From contig NZ_CP114036.1 in the NCBI RefSeq assembly GCF_026898115.1, forward strand, positions 2,914,001 through 2,978,000: DNA of 64,000 nucleotides, written 5' to 3'. Under the pieces are notes generated by a model, which was not told the origin of the DNA, ran no database searches, and saw nothing but the letters and a program-made list of their open reading frames with translations. Shown in pieces: positions 51,550-60,444 of this stretch (position 1 is the first letter of the stretch; each line of letters starts with the position of its first letter). The translations under genes were made by a program, and so were the position numbers. Origin of the DNA: Streptomyces sp. S465 (GTDB taxonomy: Bacteria > Actinomycetota > Actinomycetes > Streptomycetales > Streptomycetaceae).

Positions 51550-52362
51550 ATGGAGAGCCTGCGGATGATCGAGAACTGGCCGGTCCCGACGGCGGCGGCC
51601 GCCGTTGTACGCGCGGACGGCACCCTGGCCGGATCGTACGGCCCGACCGGCCACCGATTCCCCCTCGCCTCGGTCACCAAACCGCTCGCCGCGTACGCCG
51701 CGCTGGTCGCCGTCGAGGAGGGCGCGGTGGAGCTGGATGAACCGGCGGGGCCCGAGGGCTCCACGGTGCGCCATCTGCTGGCGCACACCTCGGGGCTCGC
51801 CTTCGACGAGCACCGGCCGGCCGCCGCGCCCGGCAACCGCCGGCTCTACTCGAACGCCGGGTTCGAGGTGCTGGGCGACCACATCGCCAAGGCCACGGAC
51901 ATCCCGTTCCCGGAATACCTGCGCCAGGCGGTGCTGGAGCCGCTCGGCATGACCGCCACCGAGCTGCCCGGCTCCCCCGCCAAGGACGGCGTCTCGACCG
52001 TGGAGGACCTGGTGCGCTTCGCGGCGGAGCTCCAGGCCCCGCGGCTGCTGGCGGCCGAGACGCTGGCCGAGGCCACCTCCGTGGTCCATCCGGGTCTCAC
52101 GGGTGTGCTGCCCGGCTACGGACACCAGCGGCCCAACGACTGGGGGCTCGGCTTCGAGATACGCGACGGCAAGTCGCCGCACTGGACCGGCGCCTCCTCC
52201 TCGCCCCGCACTTTCGGGCATTTCGGCCAGTCGGGGACGTTCCTGTGGGTGGACCCGGACGCGCACGCCGCCTGTGTCACCCTGACCGACCGGGCCTTCG
52301 GGCCCTGGGCGATCGAGGTCTGGCCGACGCTCACCGACGCGATCCTGGCGGAGCTGGGCTGA
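51550..52362 (+). CDS. Serine hydrolase, beta-lactamase/class C type
   Basis: 270-aa penicillin-binding-protein-like hydrolase. SxxK motif FPLASVTKPLAAYAAL (Ser41, Lys44), the second motif is probably RRLYSNAGFEVLGDHI (Tyr-Ser-Asn), and the third is FGHFGQSGTFLW (HxG-like). No signal peptide, so it is probably a cytosolic esterase/peptidase rather than a secreted beta-lactamase. ATG 51550 follows TAGGCT by 7 nt, which hints at leaderless transcription. It is divergent from merR. Confidence 0.85.
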   Translation: MESLRMIENWPVPTAAAAVVRADGTLAGSYGPTGHRFPLASVTKPLAAYAALVAVEEGAVELDEPAGPEGSTVRHLLAHTSGLAFDEHRPAAAPGNRRLYSNAGFEVLGDHIAKATDIPFPEYLRQAVLEPLGMTATELPGSPAKDGVSTVEDLVRFAAELQAPRLLAAETLAEATSVVHPGLTGVLPGYGHQRPNDWGLGFEIRDGKSPHWTGASSSPRTFGHFGQSGTFLWVDPDAHAACVTLTDRAFGPWAIEVWPTLTDAILAELG

Positions 52363-52424
52363 GGCCGGTCACCGGTCGCCAAGGGCTGTCGCTTATCGCC
52401 TGCCGCCTGTGCGTGCGTCGGCGG

Positions 52425-53105
52425 TCAGCCGAAGACCGGCTCCGCGTGCATCTCCCAGATCAGCAGCTCCGCGGGGCCCTCGGCCCACGCCTCCAGCCCC
52501 CGCGCACCCGTGATCCGGGCCGCGTCGCCGGGTGCCAGGGTCTCCCCGTCGAGCCGCACCGCGCCGCGCACCGCATGCGCGTACACCCACGGCGCGTCCG
52601 GCAGCGCGGTGCGCTCACCGTCCATCAGCCGCCGTACGTGCAGCACCGCCTCGGTGCGCTCCAGTGCGTACGGGGTGCCGTCGGCGATGCCGCGCACCAC
52701 CTCGTAGCCGGGGTCGGCCGCGGCGGCGGGGCCCGGCACCAGCCACATCTGGACGAAGGTGAGGGGTTCCGCGCCCGCGTTGCGCTCGGTGTGCCGCACC
52801 CCGCTGCCCGCGCTGAGCCGCTGCACATCGCCGGGGCGCACCACGGTCCGCGCACCGGTGGAGTCCTGGTGGGTGAGCTCGCCCTGGACGACCCAGGTGA
52901 CGATCTCCATATCGCGGTGCGGATGTTCGGCGAAGCCCGCGCCGGGGGCGAGCCGCTCCTCGTTGCAGGCGACGAGGGACCCGAACCGCACATTGCCGGG
53001 GTCGTAGTGCCCAGAGAAGGAAAAGGCGTGGCGCGTCTCGATGCCCGCGCCGTCCCCGCCCGGATACCGTGCACCGGACCGCTGTATCCACATCACCCGG
53101 TCCAC
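52425..53105 (-). CDS. Pirin family bicupin
   Basis: 226-aa pirin-like protein. The N-terminal cupin carries the metal site FAEHPHRDMEIVTWVVQGEL followed by THQDSTG. Preceding text RHAFSFSGHYDPGNVRFGSL is conserved in pirins. Activity of this protein (quercetinase or a redox role) is not deducible. The start is GTG 53105 or ATG 53093. Convergent with the hydrolase gene. Confidence 0.88.
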   Translation of the reverse strand: MDRVMWIQRSGARYPGGDGAGIETRHAFSFSGHYDPGNVRFGSLVACNEERLAPGAGFAEHPHRDMEIVTWVVQGELTHQDSTGARTVVRPGDVQRLSAGSGVRHTERNAGAEPLTFVQMWLVPGPAAAADPGYEVVRGIADGTPYALERTEAVLHVRRLMDGERTALPDAPWVYAHAVRGAVRLDGETLAPGDAARITGARGLEAWAEGPAELLIWEMHAEPVFG

Positions 53106-53207
53106 GGTAGTGCGCCCCGATCTGCCCGTCCCGACCTCCCCCCGCCCCTACCCCCGCGTAGCCTCCCGCCCCCAGCGCTCACCACCCGATAAGGCAGTCT
53201 TGTCCTC

Positions 53208-54392
53208 GTGCCTGAACCAGCCTCGAACACCCCGCATCCGCACAGTGCCACCCTGCGCCGCCTGGAGAAGTCCTCCGGAAAGCTCGCCGCCAGCGCCATC
53301 GCGCGCATGGACGAGCAGCTGCCGTGGTACCGCGCGATGCCGCCCGAGAACCGCTCCTGGATCGGGCTGGTGGCGCAGGCGGGCATCGCGGCCTTCACCG
53401 AATGGTTTCGCCATCCCGAGACGCCCCAGGCGATCAGCACCGATGTGTTCGGCACCGCGCCGCGCGAGCTGACCCGGGCGATCACCCTGCGGCAGACCGT
53501 GGAGATGGTCCGCACGACCATCGAGGTCATGGAGTCGGCGATCGACGACGTGGCGGCGCCGGGCGATGAGTCGGTGCTGCGCGAGGCGCTGCTGGTGTAC
53601 GCGCGGGAGATCGCGTTCGCCACCGCCCAGGTGTACGCGCAGGCCGCCGAGGCGCGCGGCGCCTGGGACGCCCGGCTGGAGTCGCTGGTGGTCAACGCGG
53701 TGCTGTCCGGGGAGGCGGACGAGGGGGCGCTGTCCCGCGCCGCCGCCCTGGGCTGGAACTCCCCCGACCATGTGTGCGTGGTGCTGGGCACCGCCCCGGA
53801 CGGGGACAGCGAGCTCACGGTGGAGGCGATCCGGCGGGCCGCCCGCCACGCCAAGCTCCAGGTCCTCACCGGGGTGCTGGGCGACCGGCTGGTGGTGGTC
53901 GCGGGCGGCTCGGACAATCCGCTCCAGGCGGCGAAGGCGCTGATCGGCCCGTATGCCCCGGGTCCGGTGGTGGCCGGTCCCGTGGTCTCCGATCTGCTGG
54001 CCGCGACCCGCTCGGCGGGGGCGGCGGCGGCCGGCCTGAAGGCGTGCACCGCCTGGCCGGACGCCCCCCGTCCGGTACTCGCGGACGATCTGCTGCCCGA
54101 GCGCGCGATGGCCGGGGATCCGGCCGCCCGTGAGCAGTTGGTGGAGGAGATCTACAGACCGCTGGAGGAAGCCGGTTCCGCGCTGCTGGAGACGCTGAGT
54201 GTGTACCTCGAGCAGGCGAGCAGTCTGGAGGGCGCGGCCAGGATGCTCTTCGTTCACCCGAACACCGTGCGCTACCGGCTACGACGTGTGACCGACGTCA
54301 CCGGATGGTCGCCTTCCGATGTCAGGTCGGCGTTTACTCTGCGCATAGCCCTGATCCTGGGCCGTCTCGCCGATGCGAACATATTGCCCTGA
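53208..54392 (+). CDS. fasR: FasR, PucR/CdaR-type activator of fatty-acid synthesis
   Basis: 394-aa regulator. A long N-terminal helical/GGDEF-like CdaR part is followed by the C-terminal PucR HTH (EGAARMLFVHPNTVRYRLRR, VTDVTG). Located 89 bp upstream of fabD in the same direction. In S. coelicolor the gene in this position, FasR, activates the fabD-fabH-acpP-fabF operon. The start is GTG 53208. Its stop codon lies inside the first of two direct repeats upstream of fabD. Confidence 0.92.
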   Translation: MPEPASNTPHPHSATLRRLEKSSGKLAASAIARMDEQLPWYRAMPPENRSWIGLVAQAGIAAFTEWFRHPETPQAISTDVFGTAPRELTRAITLRQTVEMVRTTIEVMESAIDDVAAPGDESVLREALLVYAREIAFATAQVYAQAAEARGAWDARLESLVVNAVLSGEADEGALSRAAALGWNSPDHVCVVLGTAPDGDSELTVEAIRRAARHAKLQVLTGVLGDRLVVVAGGSDNPLQAAKALIGPYAPGPVVAGPVVSDLLAATRSAGAAAAGLKACTAWPDAPRPVLADDLLPERAMAGDPAAREQLVEEIYRPLEEAGSALLETLSVYLEQASSLEGAARMLFVHPNTVRYRLRRVTDVTGWSPSDVRSAFTLRIALILGRLADANILP

Positions 54393-54468
54393 CCGTTTGT
54401 CGGACCCCCACAATTCCCCTGACCGTTCTTCGTCCTTGTCCTCACGGGCGGGTCGGACCCCCCACAAG
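54387..54468 (+). promoter_or_regulatory. Paired direct repeats in the fabD upstream region
   Basis: CCCTGACCGTT occurs at 54387-54397 and 54417-54427, 30 bp apart. GTCGGACCCCC occurs at 54399-54409 and again at 54452-54462, each followed within one or two bases by CACAA. This block fills the fasR-fabD gap and is a strong candidate for FasR binding. Confidence 0.5.
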
Positions 54469-54481
54469 AGAGAGTGTGAGA

Positions 54482-55477
54482 GTGCTCGTACTCGTCGCTC
54501 CCGGCCAGGGCGCTCAAAAGCCCGGCTTCCTGACCCCCTGGCTCGACCTCCCCGGCGTCTCCGAACGTCTGGCCTGGTGGTCGGCCGTCTCCGGTCTGGA
54601 CCTCATCCACTACGGCACGAAGGCCGATGAGGAGGAGATCCGCGACACCGCGGTGGCCCAGCCGCTGCTGGTGGCCGCCGGTCTGGTCGCCGCCCACGCG
54701 CTGTTCGCGGAGGGCGTCGAGGGCGCGACCGGTCTCGCGGAGCTGCCGAACCGTATCGGCGCGGTCGCGGGCCACAGCGTCGGGGAGATCACCGCGGCCG
54801 CGGCCGCGGGCGTGTTCACCGACGAGGCGGCCATGGTGCTGGTCCGCCGGCGCGGCCTGGCCATGGCCGAGGCCGCGAGCCGTGCCGAGACCGGCATGGC
54901 CGCCATACTGGGTGGTGAGCAGGACGATGTCGTCGCCCATCTGGAGAAGCACGGGCTGACCCCGGCGAACGTCAACGGCGCCGGGCAGATCGTGGCCGCG
55001 GGCACCGCCGAGCAGCTGGCGGCGCTGGCCGAGGACAAGCCGGAGGGGGTGCGCCGCGTCGTACCGCTCAAGGTGGCCGGCGCGTTCCACACCGGCCACA
55101 TGGCCCCGGCGGTCGCCACGCTCGAGACCCTGGTCGCGGGCGTCCCGGCGGCCGATCCGCGCACCGCTTACGTCTCCAACCGCGACGGCGGGGTCGTGGC
55201 GTCCGGGGCCGAGGTGGTCGAGCGGCTGGTCGCCCAGGTGTCCAACCCGGTGCGCTGGGACCTGTGCATGGAGACCTTCCAGCGGCTGGGGGTCACCGCG
55301 CTGATCGAGCTGGCCCCGGGCGGAACGCTCACCGGCATCGCCAAGCGCGCCCTGCCGGGCGTCACCAACCTGGCGCTGAAGACTCCGGACGATCTCGACG
55401 CGGCCCGTGCGCTGATCGAGGAGCACGCCGTCCCCGCCGTCGACACACCGGCCGAAGAGGAGCCCCGAGAAGCATGA
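54482..55477 (+). CDS. fabD: Malonyl-CoA:ACP transacylase
   Basis: 331-aa FabD, transfers malonyl from CoA to acyl carrier protein in type II fatty-acid synthesis. Oxyanion loop VLVAPGQGAQKPGFL; nucleophile Ser99 in AVAGHSVGEI; conserved Arg in RRRGLAMAEA; catalytic His in GAFHTGHM; GNVxG-type end in LIELAPGGTLTGI. The start is GTG 54482 (GTG 54476 is equally in frame). ATGA overlap with fabH. It may also serve polyketide synthases, as known in Streptomyces. Confidence 0.95.
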   Translation: MLVLVAPGQGAQKPGFLTPWLDLPGVSERLAWWSAVSGLDLIHYGTKADEEEIRDTAVAQPLLVAAGLVAAHALFAEGVEGATGLAELPNRIGAVAGHSVGEITAAAAAGVFTDEAAMVLVRRRGLAMAEAASRAETGMAAILGGEQDDVVAHLEKHGLTPANVNGAGQIVAAGTAEQLAALAEDKPEGVRRVVPLKVAGAFHTGHMAPAVATLETLVAGVPAADPRTAYVSNRDGGVVASGAEVVERLVAQVSNPVRWDLCMETFQRLGVTALIELAPGGTLTGIAKRALPGVTNLALKTPDDLDAARALIEEHAVPAVDTPAEEEPREA

Positions 55478-56484
55478 CCGCGAAGATCAAGCCCAGCAAG
55501 GGCGCCCCGTACGCGCGCATTCTCGGCGTCGGCGGCTACCGGCCCACCCGGGTGGTGCCCAACGAGGAGATCCTCAAGCACATCGACTCCTCGGACGAGT
55601 GGATCCGCAGCCGCTCGGGCATCGCCACCCGTCACTGGGCCGGTCCGGACGAGACGGTCGCCGCCATGTCGGTGGAGGCGGGCGGCAAGGCCATCGCCGA
55701 CGCGGGGCTGACGCCGGAGCAGATCGGCGGTGTGATCGTCTCGACGGTCTCGCATTTCAAGCAGACCCCGGCGATCGCCACCGAGATCGCGCATCTGCTG
55801 GGCGCCGGCAAGCCGGCCGCGTTCGACATCTCGGCGGGCTGCGCGGGCTTCGGCTACGGGCTGACCCTCGCCAAGGGCATGATCACCGACGGTACCGCGG
55901 AATACGTGCTGGTCATCGGCGTCGAGCGGCTTTCCGACCTGACCGACCTGGAGGACCGGGCGACGGCCTTCCTGTTCGGTGACGGCGCCGGCGCCGTGGT
56001 CGTCGGCCCCTCCAAGGAGCCCGCGATCGGCCCGACCGTCTGGGGCTCGGAGGGCGACAAGTCCGACACCATCAGCCAGACGCTGCCCTGGGACGTCTAC
56101 CGCGACCAGGACGCGGCGGAGGTGCGCTACCCGGCGCTGCGCCAGGAGGGCCAGGCGGTCTTCCGCTGGGCCGTCTACGAGATGGCGAAGGTGGCCCAGC
56201 AGGCCCTGGACGAGGCCGGGGTCAGCGCGGACGACCTCGACGCGTTCATCCCCCACCAGGCCAATATGCGGATCATCGATTCGATGATCAAAACCCTCAA
56301 GCTGCCGGAGCACGTCACGGTCGCCCGTGATGTGGAGACCACCGGCAACACCTCGGCCGCCTCCATTCCGCTCGCCATGGAGCGGCTGTTGGCGACGGGG
56401 CAGGCGAAGAGCGGCGACACCGCGCTCGTCATCGGATTCGGAGCCGGTCTCGTCTACGCAGCGACGGTCGTTACCCTCCCTTAG
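55474..56484 (+). CDS. fabH: Beta-ketoacyl-ACP synthase III
   Basis: 336-aa FabH, condenses a starter acyl-CoA with malonyl-ACP. Catalytic Cys123 in DISAGCAGFGYG, His in FIPHQANMRIIDSM, Asn in TTGNTSAASIPLAM. In streptomycetes FabH prefers branched starters, giving iso/anteiso fatty acids. ATG 55474 overlaps the fabD stop. Followed 82 bp later by acpP. Confidence 0.95.
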   Translation: MTAKIKPSKGAPYARILGVGGYRPTRVVPNEEILKHIDSSDEWIRSRSGIATRHWAGPDETVAAMSVEAGGKAIADAGLTPEQIGGVIVSTVSHFKQTPAIATEIAHLLGAGKPAAFDISAGCAGFGYGLTLAKGMITDGTAEYVLVIGVERLSDLTDLEDRATAFLFGDGAGAVVVGPSKEPAIGPTVWGSEGDKSDTISQTLPWDVYRDQDAAEVRYPALRQEGQAVFRWAVYEMAKVAQQALDEAGVSADDLDAFIPHQANMRIIDSMIKTLKLPEHVTVARDVETTGNTSAASIPLAMERLLATGQAKSGDTALVIGFGAGLVYAATVVTLP

Positions 56485-56566
56485 GCTCCATAGTCCATAT
56501 CCACGCAGCCCCGCAGAAGTCGGACGCTGCGCCACCACCGCAACACACCGAAGAAGGAGCGCCGCA

Positions 56567-56815
56567 ATGGCCGCCACTCAGGAAGAGATCCTCGAGGGTC
56601 TCGCCGAGATCGTCAACGAGATCGCCGGTATCCCGACCGAGGACGTCCTGCTGGACAAGTCCTTCACCGACGACCTGGACGTCGACTCGCTGTCCATGGT
56701 CGAGGTGGTCGTCGCCGCCGAGGAGCGCTTCGACGTGAAGATCCCGGACGACGACGTCAAGAACCTCAAGACCGTCGGCGACGCCGTCGAGTACATCCTC
56801 AAGCACCAGGGCTGA
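56567..56815 (+). CDS. acpP: Acyl carrier protein
   Basis: 82-aa ACP of the fatty-acid synthase. Phosphopantetheine attachment Ser41 in DDLDVDSLSMVEVVVA. Highly acidic helix II and the usual end VGDAVEYILKHQG. AAGGAG precedes ATG 56567. Third gene of the fab cluster. Confidence 0.96.
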   Translation: MAATQEEILEGLAEIVNEIAGIPTEDVLLDKSFTDDLDVDSLSMVEVVVAAEERFDVKIPDDDVKNLKTVGDAVEYILKHQG

Positions 56816-56889
56816 GCCCCGGGAGGCCGGTTGTCGCCACCCATGCGGTGGCAGGTCCAGCACCTTCTACACGTGGAGTAAGAATTCCT

Positions 56890-58155
56890 GTGAACTCGAC
56901 CAATCGCACCGTGGTCGTCACCGGTGTTGGTGCCACGACGCCGCTGGGTGGCGACGCCTCGTCGACCTGGGAGGCCATGCTGGCCGGCCGGTCCGGCGTC
57001 CGCCTCCTGGAGGAGGAATGGGCGGCCGAACTGCCGGTCCGCATCGCCGCGAAAGCCGCGGTCGACCCGGGCACCGTCATCCCGCGCCCGCAGGCCCGCA
57101 AGCTCGACCGTTCGGCCCAGTTCGCCCTGATCGCGGCCCGTGAGGCGTGGGCGGACGCGGGATTCACCGCCAAGGCGGGCGAGGACTCCTCGATCGACCC
57201 CGACCGGCTGGGCGCGGTCGTGGCCTCCGGCATCGGCGGGGTCACCACCCTGCTCGACCAGTACGACGTGCTGCGCGAGAAGGGGGTCCGCAAGGTCTCC
57301 CCGCACACCGTGCCGATGCTGATGCCCAACAGCCCGGCGGCGAACGTCAGCATCGCCCTCAACGCCCGCGCGGGCGCGCACACCCCGGTGAGCGCGTGCG
57401 CGTCCGGCGCCGAGGCCATCGGCTACGCCATCGAGATGATCCGCACCGGCCGCGCCGATGTGGTCGTCGCGGGCGGCACCGAGGCGTCCATCCACCCGCT
57501 GCCCATGGTCGCCTTCGGCAACATGATGGCGATGTCCAAGAACAACGACGACCCCCAGGGCGCCTCGCGCCCGTTCGACGTCGACCGCAACGGGTTCGTG
57601 ATGGGCGAGGGCTCGGGCGCCATCGTCCTGGAGTCGGCCGAGCACGCCGCCGCACGCGGCGCCCGGGTGTACGCACAGGCCATCGGCCAGGGCATCTCGG
57701 CCGACGCCCACCACATCACCCAGCCGGAGCCGTCCGGCAACGGCATCGGGAACGCACTGCAGAACCTGGTGGAGAACACCGGCCTCAACGGTGCCGAGAT
57801 CGCGCACGTCAACGCGCACGCGACCTCGACGCCGCAGGGCGACCTGGCGGAGATCAAGGCGCTGCGCAAGGTGTTCGGCGACCACGTGGACCACATGGCG
57901 GTCTCCGCCACCAAGTCCATGACGGGCCATCTGCTCGGCGGCGCGGGCGGTGTGGAGACGGTGGCCAGCGTGCTCGCGCTGTACCACCGGATCGCCCCGC
58001 CGACGCTCAACCTCGTCACCCCGGACCCGGAGGCGGACGCGGACTTCGTGACCGGCGAGGCCCGGCCGCTGCCCAGTGAGGGCCCGATCGCCGCGCTGAA
58101 CGACTCGTTCGGCTTCGGCGGCCACAACGTGGTGCTGGCCTTCCGCACGGTCTGA
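56890..58155 (+). CDS. fabF: Beta-ketoacyl-ACP synthase II
   Basis: 421-aa elongation condensing enzyme. Triad: Cys170 in TPVSACASGAEAIGYA, His in VNAHATSTPQGDL, His in KSMTGHLLGGAGG. Gly-rich end SFGFGGHNVVLAF. The start is GTG 56890 (VNSTNRTVVVTGVGATTPLG). Last gene of the fasR-fabDH-acpP-fabF cluster. A minisatellite of hairpin units follows. Confidence 0.95.
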   Translation: MNSTNRTVVVTGVGATTPLGGDASSTWEAMLAGRSGVRLLEEEWAAELPVRIAAKAAVDPGTVIPRPQARKLDRSAQFALIAAREAWADAGFTAKAGEDSSIDPDRLGAVVASGIGGVTTLLDQYDVLREKGVRKVSPHTVPMLMPNSPAANVSIALNARAGAHTPVSACASGAEAIGYAIEMIRTGRADVVVAGGTEASIHPLPMVAFGNMMAMSKNNDDPQGASRPFDVDRNGFVMGEGSGAIVLESAEHAAARGARVYAQAIGQGISADAHHITQPEPSGNGIGNALQNLVENTGLNGAEIAHVNAHATSTPQGDLAEIKALRKVFGDHVDHMAVSATKSMTGHLLGGAGGVETVASVLALYHRIAPPTLNLVTPDPEADADFVTGEARPLPSEGPIAALNDSFGFGGHNVVLAFRTV

Positions 58156-58245
58156 CCCTCGGCGGCCCCCTCCGGGGGCCCTGCCCAAGCGTGTGGCCCG
58201 CCCCCGGCTCCGACCGGAGGCGGGCCCTTCGCGTGCCGACCCTTT

Positions 58246-58633
58246 GGGGCGTCAGCCCTCGGGGCGTCAGCCCTCGGGGCGTCAGCCCTCGGGGCGTCAG
58301 CCCTCGGGGCGTCAGCCCTCGGGGCGTCAGCCCTCGGGGCGTCAGCCCTCGGGGCGTCAGCCCTCGGGGCGCCGGCCCTTGGGCGCCGGCCCTTGGATGC
58401 CGGTCCTCGGGGCGCCGGCCCCTTGGATGCCAGTCCTCGGGGCGTCAGCCCTTGGGGCGCCGGCCCTTGGGGCGCCGGCCCTTGGGGGGCCGGCCCTTGG
58501 GCACCGGTCCTCGGGGGCGTCAGCCCTCGGGGGCGCCGGTCCTCGGGGGCGCCGGTCCTCGGGGGCGTCAGCCCTTGGGGCGCCGGTCCTCGGGGGCGCC
58601 GGTCCTCGGGGGCGCCGGTCCTCGGGGGCGTCA
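58246..58633. repeat. Minisatellite of 15-16 bp hairpin units
   Basis: Eight perfect head-to-tail copies of GGGGCGTCAGCCCTC (58246-58365) are followed by about 17 diverged copies (GGGGCGCCGGCCCTT, GGGGGCGCCGGTCCTC). Each canonical unit holds GGGC-GTCA-GCCC, a mini-hairpin. The final unit includes the stop codon of the minus-strand dehydrogenase gene. Fills the space between convergent genes. Confidence 0.9.
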
Positions 58634-59524
58634 GCCCTTCGTGTCGTCGAAGCTGGCGAAGTACGAGGCCACCATGTCCTCGTCGCCGTGGCCCGCCTCG
58701 ATGGCGCGGCGGAACCGCTCGGCGCCCGCGGCCGCCACGTCCAGCCGCACACCGGCCCGCTCCCCGGCCGCCACGATCAGCCGGGCGTCCTTCTCGGCGG
58801 TCTTGGTCGCGAAGCTGGGCTCGAGGTCGCCCCGGAGCAGCTGGGCCGACTTGGCCCGCATATAGCCGTTGTCCAGCGGTCCGCCCTCCACCGCGCCCAG
58901 GAAGCCCTGCCAGTCCACGCCCAGCCCCTTGGCGAGGGCGGCTGCCTCGGCGGTGGCGTTGGTGACGCCCAGCACCCAGCTGTTGAGCACCAGCTTGAGC
59001 CGGGTGGCGGCGGCCTCCTCGGCGCTGTCGCCGACCCACACCGTACGGCTGCCGATGGCGTCGAAGACCGGCCAGACGACCGGGCGGACGGCGTTGGGCC
59101 CGGCGGCCAGCACCACGAGCTGTCCGCTCTCCGCGGGCTGCTTGGTGCCGAGGACGGGCGAGTCGACGAGGACGAGATCCTTCTCACGGGCGAACGCGGC
59201 GAGCGATTCCAGCGCGTCCAGCCCCGCCGTGGTGGCCTGGATCCACGCGGTTCCGGGGCGCAGCGCGGAGGCGGCCTGCCGCATCGTCTCCAGGACCGCG
59301 GCGCCGTCGTGGAGGATCGTCAGGACGGCATCGGCGCCGTCCACCGCCTCGGCCGGGGTGTCGGTGACGCGCACACCGTCCTGGCCGAGCGGCTCGGCCT
59401 TGGAGCGGGTGCGGTTCCACGCGCGGACGTCGAGCCCGGAGCGGGCGAGGTTGCGGGCCATGCCCGAGCCCATGATGCCGGTGCCGAGGACCGCGACGGA
59501 CGTTGCCGGGAGTTGTTCGGTCAT
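58631..59524 (-). CDS. NAD(P)-dependent beta-hydroxyacid dehydrogenase family protein
   Basis: 297-aa oxidoreductase of the 3-hydroxyisobutyrate/6-phosphogluconate dehydrogenase family. Rossmann motif VAVLGTGIMGSGMARNLARS, NADP-type NRTRSKAE, substrate-side VDSPVLGTKQPAESGQL (usual GG replaced by GT), catalytic Lys177 in ATRLKLVLNSWVLG. Substrate unknown; imine reductases are also related. ATG 59524. Its 3' end is the source of the adjacent tandem repeat. Confidence 0.88.
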   Translation of the reverse strand: MTEQLPATSVAVLGTGIMGSGMARNLARSGLDVRAWNRTRSKAEPLGQDGVRVTDTPAEAVDGADAVLTILHDGAAVLETMRQAASALRPGTAWIQATTAGLDALESLAAFAREKDLVLVDSPVLGTKQPAESGQLVVLAAGPNAVRPVVWPVFDAIGSRTVWVGDSAEEAAATRLKLVLNSWVLGVTNATAEAAALAKGLGVDWQGFLGAVEGGPLDNGYMRAKSAQLLRGDLEPSFATKTAEKDARLIVAAGERAGVRLDVAAAGAERFRRAIEAGHGDEDMVASYFASFDDTKG

Positions 59525-59584
59525 ACCGTCACGCTAGGACGTGAAGCGTGCTCGAAGCCAAAGGGGCGGCGGCGCGTCAGGCGC

Positions 59585-60079
59585 TCAGACGACCTGGTGC
59601 AGCCAGCGCACGGGCGCGCCCTCACCCGCGTAGCGGAACGGCTCCAACTCGTCGTCCCAGGGCTTGCCGAGCAGCTTGGCGATCTCCTCCTCCAGCTCGC
59701 TCTCGCCACGGGCGGAGCGGACGAGGGCGGCGCGCAGCCGGTCCTCGGGGATCAGGATGTCGCCGTGCATGCCGGTGACGGCGTGAAAGATGCCCAGCTC
59801 GGGAGTGGAGCTGTAGCGCTCGCCCTCGGCGGTGGCGCAGGGCTCGGCGGTCACCTCGAAGCGCAGCAGATGCCAGCCGCGGAGCGCGGACGCCAGTTTG
59901 GAGGCCGTGCCCACCTCGCCCTGCCAGGAGAACTCGGCGCGCCAGGTGCCATTGGCGGCGGGCTGTTTGATCCAGTCGAGGGTGACGCGCACGCCGAGGA
60001 CGCCCGCGATGGCCCATTCGACGTGCGGGCACAGCGCGCGCGGAGCGGAGTGCACATACAGAACTCCACGTGTCGTCAC
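59585..60079 (-). CDS. DUF3145 family protein
   Basis: 164-aa actinobacterial protein of unknown function, known next to the fab cluster in Streptomyces. Text: TTRGVLYVHSAPRALCPHVE, WAIAGVLGVRVTLDWIKQPA, YSSTPELGIFHAVTGMHGDI. The start GTG 60079 has AGGAGG at 6 nt; a longer frame to 60160 lacks an RBS. A possible link to lipid metabolism is guilt by association only. Confidence 0.87.
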   Translation of the reverse strand: MTTRGVLYVHSAPRALCPHVEWAIAGVLGVRVTLDWIKQPAANGTWRAEFSWQGEVGTASKLASALRGWHLLRFEVTAEPCATAEGERYSSTPELGIFHAVTGMHGDILIPEDRLRAALVRSARGESELEEEIAKLLGKPWDDELEPFRYAGEGAPVRWLHQVV

Positions 60080-60444
60080 CGGGACCTCCTGTGCGGTTCG
60101 AGGTGTGCCTTCCCCAGCGGCCTCGCGCCCGTACCGGTCCCGCCCGGGACATCGGATCACATTCTGCCCTAGCGATCACGCCCACACCAGTCTCGACGTT
60201 ACCTTCAGTGAAATTTATCGTGCAGAATTCTCTAGAAACTGGACAGGATGTGACGTGGCGTAAGGTGCTGTTACCGCGCGGCGCGCCATGCCGCCGGAAC
60301 GTCGCTCAACCTGGCACGAGAAACTGGCACGGGAAACACGGAAACACAGGAACCACGAGGAAAACGTACCGTGCGGGTCGGCCGGAGGAGTGACGTACCG
60401 TCGGTCCGGATAGACATCACCCAACAGCCGGAGGGGGAACAGCC
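60080..60444. other. Divergent intergenic region
   Basis: 365 bp between DUF3145 and the SGNH gene, with an A/T-rich island at 60205-60240 (GAAATTTATCG, GAATTCTCTAGAAAC) that is unusual for this genome and probably contains promoters. GGAGGGGG precedes the SGNH start. No gene is seen. Confidence 0.4.

Noticed and set aside
58246..58633. CRISPR array
   Set aside because: Units are contiguous 15-16 bp with no unique spacers and no cas genes nearby.
58193..60172. 659-codon frame on the plus strand through the minisatellite
   Set aside because: The repeat unit is 15 bp, so several frames stay open. The rest is antisense to the dehydrogenase and DUF3145 genes.
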